Origin: JBJXFY01 sp046155815 | GTDB lineage: Bacteria; Verrucomicrobiota; Verrucomicrobiia; Limisphaerales; CAIMTB01 | NCBI GenBank assembly: GCA_046155815.1 | Contig: JBJXFY010000024.1 | Coordinates: 1 to 5,934 of the forward strand | Length of the DNA: 5,934 nt | Direction of reading: 5' to 3' | Part shown: positions 1 to 5,760 of the stretch, in pieces | Numbering within the stretch: the first letter of the stretch is position 1 | Layout of the letters: every line of letters starts with the position of its first letter | Notes under the pieces: generated by a model | Databases searched by the model: none | What the model was told of the DNA's origin: nothing | What the model saw: the letters and a program-made list of their open reading frames with translations, nothing else | Made by a program: the position numbers and the translations under genes

Positions 1-54
1 CTTTGCCTTGCAACGGTCGACGTCGAAACGAACCTTCGTGCCGCTTCTGCGGAC

Positions 55-126
55 GGCGGGGTAGCCAAGTGGTAAGGCAGGGCTCTGCAAAAGCCCCATT
101 CGTCGGTTCGATTCCGACCCTCGCCT
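55..126 (+). tRNA. tRNA-Cys (anticodon GCA)
   Basis: The cloverleaf folds completely. The 7-bp acceptor stem pairs 55-61 with 119-125 (one G-T pair). The D stem pairs 64-66 with 76-78. The anticodon stem pairs 80-84 with 92-96 around a 7-nt loop (85-91) carrying GCA at 87-89. The T arm pairs 102-106 with 114-118 around loop TTCGATT. The discriminator base at 126 is T, the usual identity base for tRNA-Cys. The terminal CCA is not encoded (next bases are C, A, A), so it must be added by nucleotidyltransferase. No strong Rho-independent terminator follows; there is only a short T-run near 143-149 without a convincing stem. An integrase remnant begins about 150 bp downstream on the same strand, which makes this tRNA a probable former integration target. 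Confidence 0.97.
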
Positions 127-182
127 CAAGCCTGTTTTGCTGGGTTTTTGGAGGATTTTCCGGGTCGCCGCGCCTCCGAAAT

Positions 183-213
183 CGGTAACGGTCAGTGAAA
201 CTGTCAGTAACCG
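183..213. repeat. Imperfect palindrome between tRNA-Cys and the integrase remnant
   Basis: Two 14-bp arms (183-196 and 200-213) are inverted repeats matching at 11 of 14 positions, separated by GAA. The short string GTCAGT also occurs once in each arm as a direct repeat (191-196 and 203-208). It sits between the tRNA 3' end and the integrase reading frame. A recombinase arm-type or operator site in the lost element would fit this position, but that role is inferred from location only. Confidence 0.5.
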
Positions 214-272
214 GGGCTGACCCGCGGGATACTTGGGAGGCGCCCACTCACTGGGGCCGGACCGCTCGGCCC

Positions 273-596
273 ATGCCTCGTGACTGGACGCTCATGAGGC
301 ACAAATTTCGACTCTTGCGGCCGGGCGGCATGTACGGGTGTGAAGACACCGGCACCGGCCGCCAGCAGTCGCTGCGCACCCGCGGCGGCACCGAGGCCCT
401 GCTGAGCCTCCATGCACGCAATGAGGCCCATGCCGTCCTGCTGGCCAACATCCAGATGGCCCGCGCCTATATGATGGCGGCCGATCCGGAGACCGGCACG
501 CGGCCCTGGCGCGATGGTTTGGAGGAGTTCGTCCGCCTCAAGCAGGGCGAGACGCGCCGGCGCTGGCTCATCGCCGCGAAGGATCACGTGCTGGAC
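273..596 (+). pseudogene. Tyrosine recombinase / phage-type integrase, N-terminal remnant
   Basis: The reading frame from the ATG at 273 gives about 108 residues that resemble the N-terminus of verrucomicrobial site-specific integrases. A short arm-like start (FRLLRPGGMYGCEDTGTGRQ) is followed by QSLRT and an Ala/Leu-rich helix (LHARNEAHAVLLANIQMARAY). A core-binding-like segment comes next (WRDGLEEFVRLKQGETRRRW, then AAKDHVLD). The family is recalled, not searched. Complete integrases of this class run to several hundred residues and carry the catalytic R-H-R-Y set in the C-terminal half. None of that is present. Homology-like sequence ends near 596; the frame stays open to 680, but by then it is reading antisense to the antiporter pseudogene. 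A GTG at 195 could extend the frame upstream, but the resemblance begins only after the ATG at 273 (or 294). The location just downstream of tRNA-Cys, same orientation, fits a degraded genomic island or prophage. It cannot be a functional recombinase. Confidence 0.65.
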
Positions 597-1137
597 GGGG
601 TCAGGAGGCGGTCGGCGGTACCGGCGCGTTCTTCATGCTCGGGTGCGTCGGACGGGAGTGCCGGCAGCTTGCGCGCGTAAAGTTCCATGCCGGGCAGGGC
701 GCTGAGCCCGTGCGCGAAGATGCTGCCTAGCACGGTCGGCATCACGGCGAACCGGATGATGGATTCGCCGGACAGGCGGGTGTGCTCGTCCGGAAAGACC
801 ATTCCCAGGACGGTGGAGGCGAGGCCGCGTGGGCCGAACCAGCCCATCAACAAAACGGTGGCCCAGCAGTCGGGCCGGCAGGCATCTTGATGCTTCGCAG
901 CACGCGCAAGTCCGTCCGGCTCGCGTCCGTGAAGAGCGGCAGCACCAGCCCCGCCTCGGCCACAGGCAGGAAGGCTTCGTGCCCGCCCTAGCGGTCGCGC
1001 GTCTCCGGCACGTGCAGCAGCGCCAACATCCCGGCCGCGGTGAACGCGATCGGCGCCGTCAGCACCGTGCGCTCCAGCCGCGCGGACCGGAGGCCGTGCA
1101 GGAAGACCTGTGCCACGAAGAGGGCGAGGAGGCTCAT
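584..1137 (-). pseudogene. CPA1-type (NhaP-like) cation:proton antiporter, degraded
   Basis: The start codon at 1137-1135 lies 3 nt after the stop of the gene upstream, so this was the last gene of the series. The first 49 codons read as an NhaP-like first helix region (LERTVLTAPIAFTAAGMLAL). They end at an in-frame TAG at 990-988. The same frame then continues with family-like sequence (EAGLVLPLFTDASRTDLRVL) until a TGA at 849-847. A second frame, offset there, carries a typical antiporter C-terminal portion: MGWFGPRGLAST, then a final helix with FAHGLSALPG, ending near YARKL. The core transmembrane helices that normally lie between, including the ion-binding residues, are missing. That is roughly 250 residues if the ancestor had usual family length, an estimate. 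The lesions are therefore one nonsense codon, a large internal deletion and a frame change. The remaining tail runs into the integrase remnant and stops at 586-584. It is not expected to make a working transporter. Confidence 0.8.
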
Positions 1138-1140
1138 GCT

Positions 1141-1794
1141 TCAAAACTCCACCGCGAAGGAAACCACCACCAGCGGGTCGTCCTCATCGGGGTTGAACAC
1201 GTATGCGGTCAGGCCGGCGGTCGCCCACGAGAGGCCGGCCAGGATGCCCCGCTGGGTGTCAAGACCGCTGTCGTACACGCGCGTCCGTTGCGCCACGAGG
1301 CCGATCCGGAACCACTCCACGGGCGCAACGCTCAGTTCCGACCAGTTGTAGAAGAAGCTGTCCGACGACTCTGCTGCGTCGAAGACGTACTGGCCTTCGC
1401 TGTAGAGCTCGAGCTTCCACCAGCCTGCAAATCCCTTGTAGCCGGGCGCGAAGCCGGTGGTTTCGCCAAAGACGCCGCCCAGCATCGGCGTGACGCCCCA
1501 CTCCACCTTTTCGCCGCCTGCTAAATTGTAGCCGATCCAGACGGAGCCGGTGTCGAGATTTTCGTAGTTGTAGCGCGCCTCGAGGTGCAGCCAGCCGCGG
1601 TCGGCGGCCAGGGTGGGCTGGAAGAAGTCCCGGTCATCAGGCACGAGGTACGTCGCGGCGGAGACGGAGAAGGCCCAAGGCTCCACGCCATCCTCAATCC
1701 CGGTGACCGCCGCTTCTTCCTCCAAGGCAGCCTGGCCTTGCACGTCCGCGGCGACAGCCGACAGGGCGGCGAGCAGGAAGGCCTTCCGTGTCAT
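1141..1794 (-). CDS. Small exported beta-barrel-like protein (putative outer-membrane protein)
   Basis: The product is 217 residues. Residues 1-21 look like a Sec signal peptide: MTRK basic start, an Ala/Leu-rich core, then VQGQA near the probable cleavage site. The mature part is rich in aromatic and alternating polar/apolar stretches (WLHLEARYNYENLDTGSVWIGYNLAGG, LELYSEGQYVFDA) and ends in VVVSFAVEF. A terminal strand with C-terminal Phe is the usual signal for BAM-dependent insertion into the outer membrane. No catalytic motif is visible, and I do not recognise a named family. The start at 1794 is chosen because GGAGG lies 9 nt upstream and a signal peptide begins there; the in-frame ATG further upstream would add an Arg-rich leader antisense to nothing plausible. 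The gene begins 5 nt after the VIT-like stop and its own stop is 3 nt before the antiporter pseudogene start, so it is translated within the same operon. Substrate and function are unknown. Confidence 0.75.
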   Translation of the reverse strand: MTRKAFLLAALSAVAADVQGQAALEEEAAVTGIEDGVEPWAFSVSAATYLVPDDRDFFQPTLAADRGWLHLEARYNYENLDTGSVWIGYNLAGGEKVEWGVTPMLGGVFGETTGFAPGYKGFAGWWKLELYSEGQYVFDAAESSDSFFYNWSELSVAPVEWFRIGLVAQRTRVYDSGLDTQRGILAGLSWATAGLTAYVFNPDEDDPLVVVSFAVEF

Positions 1795-1799
1795 GGCGT

Positions 1800-2465
1800 T
1801 CAACCTCCGAGCGCGATGGTGAGGCCGACGAGCAGCGCGCCGAGGACGACCATCACCAGCCCCACCAGCCACGGCGGCCGGCCGATGCAGCGGCCGTAGG
1901 CGACGCCGGTGACGTAGAGCATGACGATGGCGACGGCGTTGGAGGCGCGCAGCGCCGTCGGCGCGTGCTGCATGAAGAGGAACGGCACCGCCACCGGGAA
2001 GGTGGAGATGAACACCAGCAGAAACACCCCCACCGCACCTACCCAGTCGTCGTGTCCGAGCCGGGCGCGGTCGGGAGGCGCGGGCAGCGCCACCAGCCGC
2101 TCATGGACCGCGGCGAGCTCTTCCTGCCGGAGCACGGAGGCGATCAGCGGCGGGAGCGCGTCCGCGATCAGCCGCTGCGCCTGCCGCGGATCGCCGGCGC
2201 GGCGTACCGCGCGGTAGGTCAGGAGGTTCCGTCCCCGCTCCGCGAGGCAGCCCATGAGGTAGAAGATGCCGTCAATGACGCCCCAGGCGAAGTTGCAGCC
2301 CAGCGCGCCGATGAGCATCACGCGAATGTCGTCGCGCCCCGCCTCGGCGATGCTGAGCGAACCCGTGAACGTCAGCACCATGATGAGGCCGAACAGCACC
2401 TCGGCGATGCGCTCGTCCGGCTCGAGCACGCGCTTCACGGAACGCTCGGGAAGGGCTTCCGGCAT
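1800..2465 (-). CDS. VIT1/CCC1-like integral membrane protein
   Basis: The protein has 221 residues and resembles bacterial members of the VIT1/CCC1 group, whose characterised relatives move ferrous iron or manganese across membranes. The N-terminal signature is clear: an ERSVKRVLEPDERIAEVLFG-like amphipathic start followed by GLIMVLTFTGSLS (about residues 26-38). Predicted membrane segments by eye are near 24-40, 50-75 (with CNFAWGVIDGIFYLMG), 143-165, 173-194 and 199-219. The soluble stretch 76-140 between helices 2 and 3 is where VIT proteins keep a cytosolic metal-binding region. Here it lacks an obvious Glu/Met-rich cluster, so metal specificity is unsure. The start lies 10 nt after the LOG-like stop, with GGA a few bases upstream of the ATG. 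Transport of a divalent metal is inferred from family; substrate is not established by the sequence. Confidence 0.85.
   Translation of the reverse strand: MPEALPERSVKRVLEPDERIAEVLFGLIMVLTFTGSLSIAEAGRDDIRVMLIGALGCNFAWGVIDGIFYLMGCLAERGRNLLTYRAVRRAGDPRQAQRLIADALPPLIASVLRQEELAAVHERLVALPAPPDRARLGHDDWVGAVGVFLLVFISTFPVAVPFLFMQHAPTALRASNAVAIVMLYVTGVAYGRCIGRPPWLVGLVMVVLGALLVGLTIALGG
1804..1808 (-). promoter_or_regulatory. Ribosome binding site for the beta-barrel-like gene
   Basis: On the minus strand GGAGG occurs 9 nt before the ATG at 1794. It lies inside the last codons of the VIT-like gene, favours this start over the upstream in-frame ATG, and suggests translational coupling. It is the clearest Shine-Dalgarno sequence in the gene series. 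Confidence 0.7.
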
Positions 2466-2475
2466 GGCGTTCCGG

Positions 2476-3297
2476 TCAGGTAGGCAGCGGCCTGAGCCGC
2501 GCGGTCACCGCCGGCGGCAGGCTCTTCACGATGAGGTCCACGGCTTCCTTCGGCGAGTCGGTGACGTAGCCGAAACCGATCTCGTCACGGGCGAAGACGC
2601 CCTCCTTCATCATGTCCTGCCCCCACTGCCGCATGCCCTCCCAGAACTTCGCGCCCATCAGGATCAGGGGGAAGGGGCCGATCTTCCGGCACTGGATGAG
2701 CGTGGCCGCCTCGAACAGCTCGTCGAGCGTGCCCAGCCCGCCGGGCATGACGATGAAGGCGCACGAGTACTTCACGAGGCAGACCTTGCGCGTGAAGAAG
2801 TATTGGAACTCGATGCTCTGATCCACATACGGGTTCTCCTTCTGCTCGTGGGGAAGGATGATGTTCAGCCCGTAGCTCGCGCCGCCGGCCTCATGGGCGC
2901 CGCGGTTGGCGGCCTCCATGATGCCGGGACCGCCGCCGGTGAGGGTGGCAAAGCCCGCCTTGGCCAGTTCCGCCCCGGTTGCGCGCGCGAGCTTGTAGTA
3001 GGGATGCGATTCCTTGAACCGCGCCGAGCCAAACACCGTCACCGCGGGGCCGACGTGGAACAGGCCCTTGAAGCCGCGGATGAACTCGTCGGTGATGCGC
3101 TTCAGCCGCGTGCGCTCCCTGTCCACCGTGCGGGCCGCGGTGTTGAGGAACTCGCGTTCCTCGCCTCCCGGGCCGCCCTCGGGCAGTTCGTAGCCGGGCT
3201 GGCCGACCTTGCTCCAGTGTTTTTGCCAGGCCCGTGCCCACGCATCGCGGGTGGGCATCCTGGGGAGCGCGGGCCGCGGGGTCTTCTTGCGCGTCAT
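2476..3297 (-). CDS. TIGR00730 / LOG-family Rossmann-fold protein (putative nucleoside 5'-monophosphate phosphoribohydrolase)
   Basis: The product is 273 residues. The LOG signature is complete: GGGPGIMEAANRGAHEAGG at 121-139 and PGGLGTLDE at 185-193, which form the nucleotide-binding site and supply the catalytic Glu region. VTVFGSARF at 87-94 is the first Rossmann strand, and FFTRKVCLVKYSCAFIV at 167-183 the expected pre-motif helix and strand. Family members release a free base from a nucleoside monophosphate, either activating cytokinin or recycling purine or pyrimidine nucleotides. Bacterial housekeeping relatives often do the latter. About 85 residues precede the core (Lys/Arg-rich start, then a helical stretch with RTVDRERTRLKRITDEFIRGF), longer than minimal LOG proteins of about 190 residues. 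The start at 3297 has no clear Shine-Dalgarno; an internal ATG at 3258 is an alternative. It is soluble, unlike its transporter neighbours, and lies 47 nt after SulP and 10 nt before the VIT-like gene. Confidence 0.9.
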   Translation of the reverse strand: MTRKKTPRPALPRMPTRDAWARAWQKHWSKVGQPGYELPEGGPGGEEREFLNTAARTVDRERTRLKRITDEFIRGFKGLFHVGPAVTVFGSARFKESHPYYKLARATGAELAKAGFATLTGGGPGIMEAANRGAHEAGGASYGLNIILPHEQKENPYVDQSIEFQYFFTRKVCLVKYSCAFIVMPGGLGTLDELFEAATLIQCRKIGPFPLILMGAKFWEGMRQWGQDMMKEGVFARDEIGFGYVTDSPKEAVDLIVKSLPPAVTARLRPLPT

Positions 3298-3344
3298 GGT
3301 GGGGTTGGGGTCGGGCGTTGGACGGGAACGGCACGAGGCTGGTT

Positions 3345-5006
3345 TCAGGCCGGCCCGCTGGCAACCGCCTCGGCCACGGTCGTGAAGCGGTTCACTCCGC
3401 CGAGCTTGTCCTCCACGCCCTCGGCACGCAGGCGGTCGCGCACGGACGCACGCGCCTCGACGACCCGCAGGCGCACGCCGGCGCCCTGCAGTTCGTCCGC
3501 CAGGCCGGCCAGCATGTGCGCCGCCTGCATGTCCACGTAGGGCGCGGCGGAGAGGTCCAGCACCACGAGGCCCGGTGCCGCGGCCCCGGCGCGGACGCGC
3601 TCCTGGATGCTGTCGCAGATGTGCTCGACGTTGAAGTACATCAGGCTCGACTCGGGGCGGAACACCATGACCCCGGGCAGCAGCTCGTTGTCCGGGTGCC
3701 GCTCGTGGTCGGAGAACCGGCCGGTGCCGGGAATGCGGCCGAGCAGCGCCACGTGCGGCCGCGACGCGCGGCGGATGAGCAGCACCAGCGAGATGATCGC
3801 GCCGATGAGCACGCCCTTCAGCAGCCCGAAGCCCAGCACGCCGAGCAGCGCGGCGGCGGCCACGACGTACTCGGTGCGGTTCGTCCGCCGCAGGTGACGG
3901 AGGGCGGCGAGGTCGAACAGGCCCGTGACCGCCATGAGCACGATGGCCGCGAGCACCGGCTGCGGCAGCCAGCGCAGCAGCCCCGAGAGGAAGAGCACCA
4001 CCACCAGCATCACCAGCGCCGACACCAGCCCGGAGAGCGGCGTGCGCGCCCCGGCGCCCTCGTTCACCAGCGACTGCGACATGCCGCCGCTCACGGGAAA
4101 GCCCCGGCCGAGCGCGGCGGCAAGGTTCGCCGCGCCGAGAGCCAGGAACTCGCGGTTCGCATCCAGCCGGCCGCCGTGCTTCGCGGTGAACATCCGGCCG
4201 ATGGCCGCGGTCTCCACCGCCCCGAGGAGGAAGCACGCCAGCGCCAGCGGCAGCAGTTCATTGAGGTCGGACCAGCCGATCGCCGGCAGGCCGACGGCCG
4301 GCAGCCCCTGCGGCACCTCGCCCAGCAGCTTCACGCCGCGCGCGTCGAGGCCCGTGGTGGCGGCGGCCGCGATGCCCCCGACCACGACGAACAGCGCGAC
4401 CGGCAGCTTCTTCAGCCAGACTTTCCCCGCCAGCAGGACCGCGAGCGCGGCCAGGCCGAGCAGCAGCGCCGCGGCGTTGGTTTCCGGCAGGCCCCGGAGA
4501 AAGTGCCCGGACCGCTCCCAGAAGCTCCCGTGGCCGCCGGAGAAGCCGAACAGCTTCGGGAGCTGCGTGCTCGCGAGGAACAGCGCCACGCCGCACTTGA
4601 AGCCGACCATCACGCTTTCCGAGATGAAGTTCACGATCGAGCCCGCCTGGGCCGCCCACGCCGCGAAGGCGATCAGCGCGACCAGCAGCGCCGTGCCCGC
4701 CGCCAGCGCGCCGAAGCGCGCGGCGTCGCCGCCCGCCAGGCCGCCGAGCGTGGCCCCGACCAGCAGCGAGATCGCGGACGTCACGGTGATGGCCGTGTGG
4801 CGGGAGCTGCAGAACAGCCAGAAGACCAGCCCGGAGAACAGGCACGCGTACAGGCCCGCCTGCGGCGGCAGGCCGGCCAGCGAGGCGTCCGCCAGGCCGG
4901 CGGGGAGCAGATAGGCGGCCAGCGTGATGCCCGCGAGGAGGTCGCCGCGCAGCCAGGCGCGGTCATAGCTGCGTAGCCAGGCGGGGAGTTGCAGCGGAAG
5001 GCTCAT
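3345..5006 (-). CDS. SulP family inorganic anion transporter with C-terminal STAS domain
   Basis: The protein has 553 residues, within the normal SulP range. The N-terminal signature begins almost at once: LRGDLLAGITLAAYLLPAGLADASLAGLPPQAGLYACL (about 19-56), the SulP first-helix region with its short substrate-site helix. Many hydrophobic segments follow to about residue 415. They include a conserved-looking stretch around LAAALGRGFPVSGGMSQS, the family's helix 8 area. A STAS domain occupies about 446-545, with LVVLDLSAAPYVDMQAAHML carrying the expected Asp residues near 484 and 492. SulP proteins carry sulfate, bicarbonate or other anions across the inner membrane; the substrate cannot be read from sequence. 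It is the first gene of the minus-strand series. The ATG at 5006 is the only start that keeps the full N-terminal signature; no good Shine-Dalgarno is visible ahead of it. Confidence 0.95.
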   Translation of the reverse strand: MSLPLQLPAWLRSYDRAWLRGDLLAGITLAAYLLPAGLADASLAGLPPQAGLYACLFSGLVFWLFCSSRHTAITVTSAISLLVGATLGGLAGGDAARFGALAAGTALLVALIAFAAWAAQAGSIVNFISESVMVGFKCGVALFLASTQLPKLFGFSGGHGSFWERSGHFLRGLPETNAAALLLGLAALAVLLAGKVWLKKLPVALFVVVGGIAAAATTGLDARGVKLLGEVPQGLPAVGLPAIGWSDLNELLPLALACFLLGAVETAAIGRMFTAKHGGRLDANREFLALGAANLAAALGRGFPVSGGMSQSLVNEGAGARTPLSGLVSALVMLVVVLFLSGLLRWLPQPVLAAIVLMAVTGLFDLAALRHLRRTNRTEYVVAAAALLGVLGFGLLKGVLIGAIISLVLLIRRASRPHVALLGRIPGTGRFSDHERHPDNELLPGVMVFRPESSLMYFNVEHICDSIQERVRAGAAAPGLVVLDLSAAPYVDMQAAHMLAGLADELQGAGVRLRVVEARASVRDRLRAEGVEDKLGGVNRFTTVAEAVASGPA

Positions 5007-5199
5007 GGTGCGGGTCGGGCGGAGGCTGGCAGGTTCCGCGGGTCGAGACCAGCCGGGCCCAAATGGGGCCGGGACAAACGCGATCTCGCCGTGGCAGCGA
5101 CGCCCCGTCGCAAAAAATACGGTGACGGCAACGCCCCGCCACGCCCGGAGCGCCGAGCTCCCGCGAGCCGTCCACGTCCTGGGCTGTTTCCCGCACGCC
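5007..5199 (-). other. Non-coding leader upstream of the SulP gene
   Basis: No convincing gene lies here. On the minus strand the only AT-rich patch in the leader is TATTTT at 5119-5114, about 110 bp before the SulP ATG. It could act as a -10 element, but the base string 17 nt further upstream does not resemble a good -35, so no promoter is called. A small hairpin at 5157-5168 (GCTC, four-base loop, GAGC) sits upstream of it. This stretch is the likely place for the promoter of the SulP-LOG-VIT series. Confidence 0.4.
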
Positions 5200-5220
5200 G
5201 GCCGGTTCTCCGAGCCGGCC
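5200..5220. repeat. REP-like GC-rich hairpin abutting the GtrA pseudogene stop
   Basis: GGCCGG at 5200-5205 and CCGGCC at 5215-5220 form a perfect 6-bp inverted repeat. Pairing extends inward by three more pairs (one G-T) to a 3-nt loop at 5209-5211. It starts immediately after the stop of the GtrA-like fragment on the minus strand. No T-tract follows, so it is not a canonical intrinsic terminator. It resembles short intergenic palindromes common in GC-rich genomes, but only one copy is in the window, so repeat status is inferred. Confidence 0.45.
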
Positions 5221-5514
5221 CTACCGGACCGCCGCCCGCCACCCGTAGCGGAGGCTGAGGGTGAAGTTCCTCCCCGGCGCCACCACGATGGCGAGCAGGT
5301 TGGCCACCTACAGGTTCCAGCCCAGCCCGGCGTGCAGCCCGTGCAGCACGCTCACCCCGACCAGCATTCCCAGCAGGCAGATGACATGGAAGCGCAGCAG
5401 CCGTCGCCCCACCCCGCGCCCGCGGCCCGGCCCCGTGCGTCGGTTGCGGAAGGTCCAAGGCTCGATCCAGACGAAACTGTCCCGCAGCGGTCTCCTTGGC
5501 GACGGGCCTGAGGA
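5221..5514 (-). pseudogene. GtrA-like membrane protein, C-terminal fragment with internal stop
   Basis: Read from 5514 downwards, an open frame of 68 codons contains DSFVWIEPWTFRNRRTG, a basic linker, then RFHVICLLGMLVGVSVLHGL. That reads as the first helix of a GtrA domain, the small membrane domain linked to polyprenol-phosphate sugar transfer and often fused behind a family 2 glycosyltransferase. A TAG at 5310-5308 interrupts it after GLGWNL. The same frame then continues with VANLLAIVVAPGRNFTLSLRYGWRAA to a second TAG at 5223-5221. The continuation matches the usual second half (LANALAI, then a W/N-F motif and a terminal basic-aromatic stretch), so the first TAG most likely replaced a Tyr codon. 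The Trp expected before NF is Arg here. No start codon or catalytic glycosyltransferase domain is present, so it is a dead remnant. The GtrA call comes from motif memory. Confidence 0.6.
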
Positions 5515-5635
5515 TCAACAGCTCCACACATTCCGGTCAGACGAACATCCTCGAACCCTCTCCCCGCCGCTGCAGGGTCCTTCAATGACCTGCCACGATG
5601 CTTTGATGCGGTGAGTGTGCAAGGTGGGTTGTCGC
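5515..5635. other. Short stretch with no recognised feature
   Basis: Neither strand shows a plausible gene. It may be further decayed remnant of the GtrA-like gene or flanking DNA of the mobile element to the right. A weak 4-bp inverted repeat (GGTC...GACC around 5577-5591) is the only visible structure. Confidence 0.35.
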
Positions 5636-5711
5636 GCCTAACGACCCAAGCGCAGCGACCCGGCCCACGGGACGCAACGATTGCAACCGGAGCGCGATGG
5701 CCGGGTTAGAG
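5636..5711 (+). repeat. attC-like structured sequence, possibly truncated or split
   Basis: GCCTAAC at 5636-5642 fits the R'' consensus RYYYAAC (its complement GTTAGGC fits GTTRRRY). It is followed by a GACCCAAG spacer-like stretch and CGCAGCGACCCGGCC, which resembles the L'' arm of common environmental attC sites. ACCCGGCC at 5658-5665 pairs perfectly with GGCCGGGT at 5699-5706. The interval holds a further small hairpin (GCAA-CGA-TTGC, 5674-5684). After 5706 the right arm should continue as the complement of the left (CGCTGC... ending GTTAGGC), but it instead reads TAGAGGCC. GTTAGAG at 5705-5711 is only a poor R' because the last base is not a pyrimidine. No IntI gene or second attC is in the window. 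The alternative is the structured left end of the adjacent IS110-like element. Confidence 0.45.
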
Positions 5712-5714
5712 GCC

Positions 5715-5748
5715 ATGCCGGGTTGCGGCGCGGGCGCCGTTCGGGCAT
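5715..5748 (+). repeat. Nested hairpin just before the transposase start
   Basis: CGGCGC at 5726-5731 and GCGCCG at 5734-5739 form a perfect 6-bp inner stem. ATGCC at 5715-5719 and GGCAT at 5744-5748 form an outer 5-bp stem. The structure ends 12 nt before the ATG at 5761, and no Shine-Dalgarno is present. It could restrain translation from outside transcripts or be part of an IS-end RNA; either role is inference. Confidence 0.5.
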
Positions 5749-5760
5749 CCCGCCACCGCT

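Noticed and set aside
128..155. Possible Rho-independent terminator after tRNA-Cys (T-runs near 132-149).
   Set aside because: Only a 3-bp stem can be formed before the T-run, too weak to call.
3298..4236. A long upstream extension of the LOG-like frame reaching into the SulP gene.
   Set aside because: The extension is Arg/Gly/Pro-rich antiparallel-frame noise over SulP coding sequence; the family-like protein begins at 3297.
2266..4976. Very long open frames on the plus strand opposite the SulP, LOG and VIT-like genes.
   Set aside because: They are Arg/Gln/His/Ala-rich, lack domain motifs, and lie antisense to genes with clear family signatures; high GC makes stop codons rare in such shadows.
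988..5310. Both interrupted genes carry in-frame TAG codons (990-988 and 5310-5308), hinting at amber recoding.
   Set aside because: Both genes have additional lesions (large deletion and frame change in one, missing N-terminal part in the other), and a TAG also ends the GtrA fragment. Ordinary decay explains them.
5003..5527. A 174-residue minus-strand frame across the SulP leader and GtrA region.
   Set aside because: Composition is shadow-like, and the neighbouring frame gives the GtrA-like text instead; it would also overlap the SulP start.
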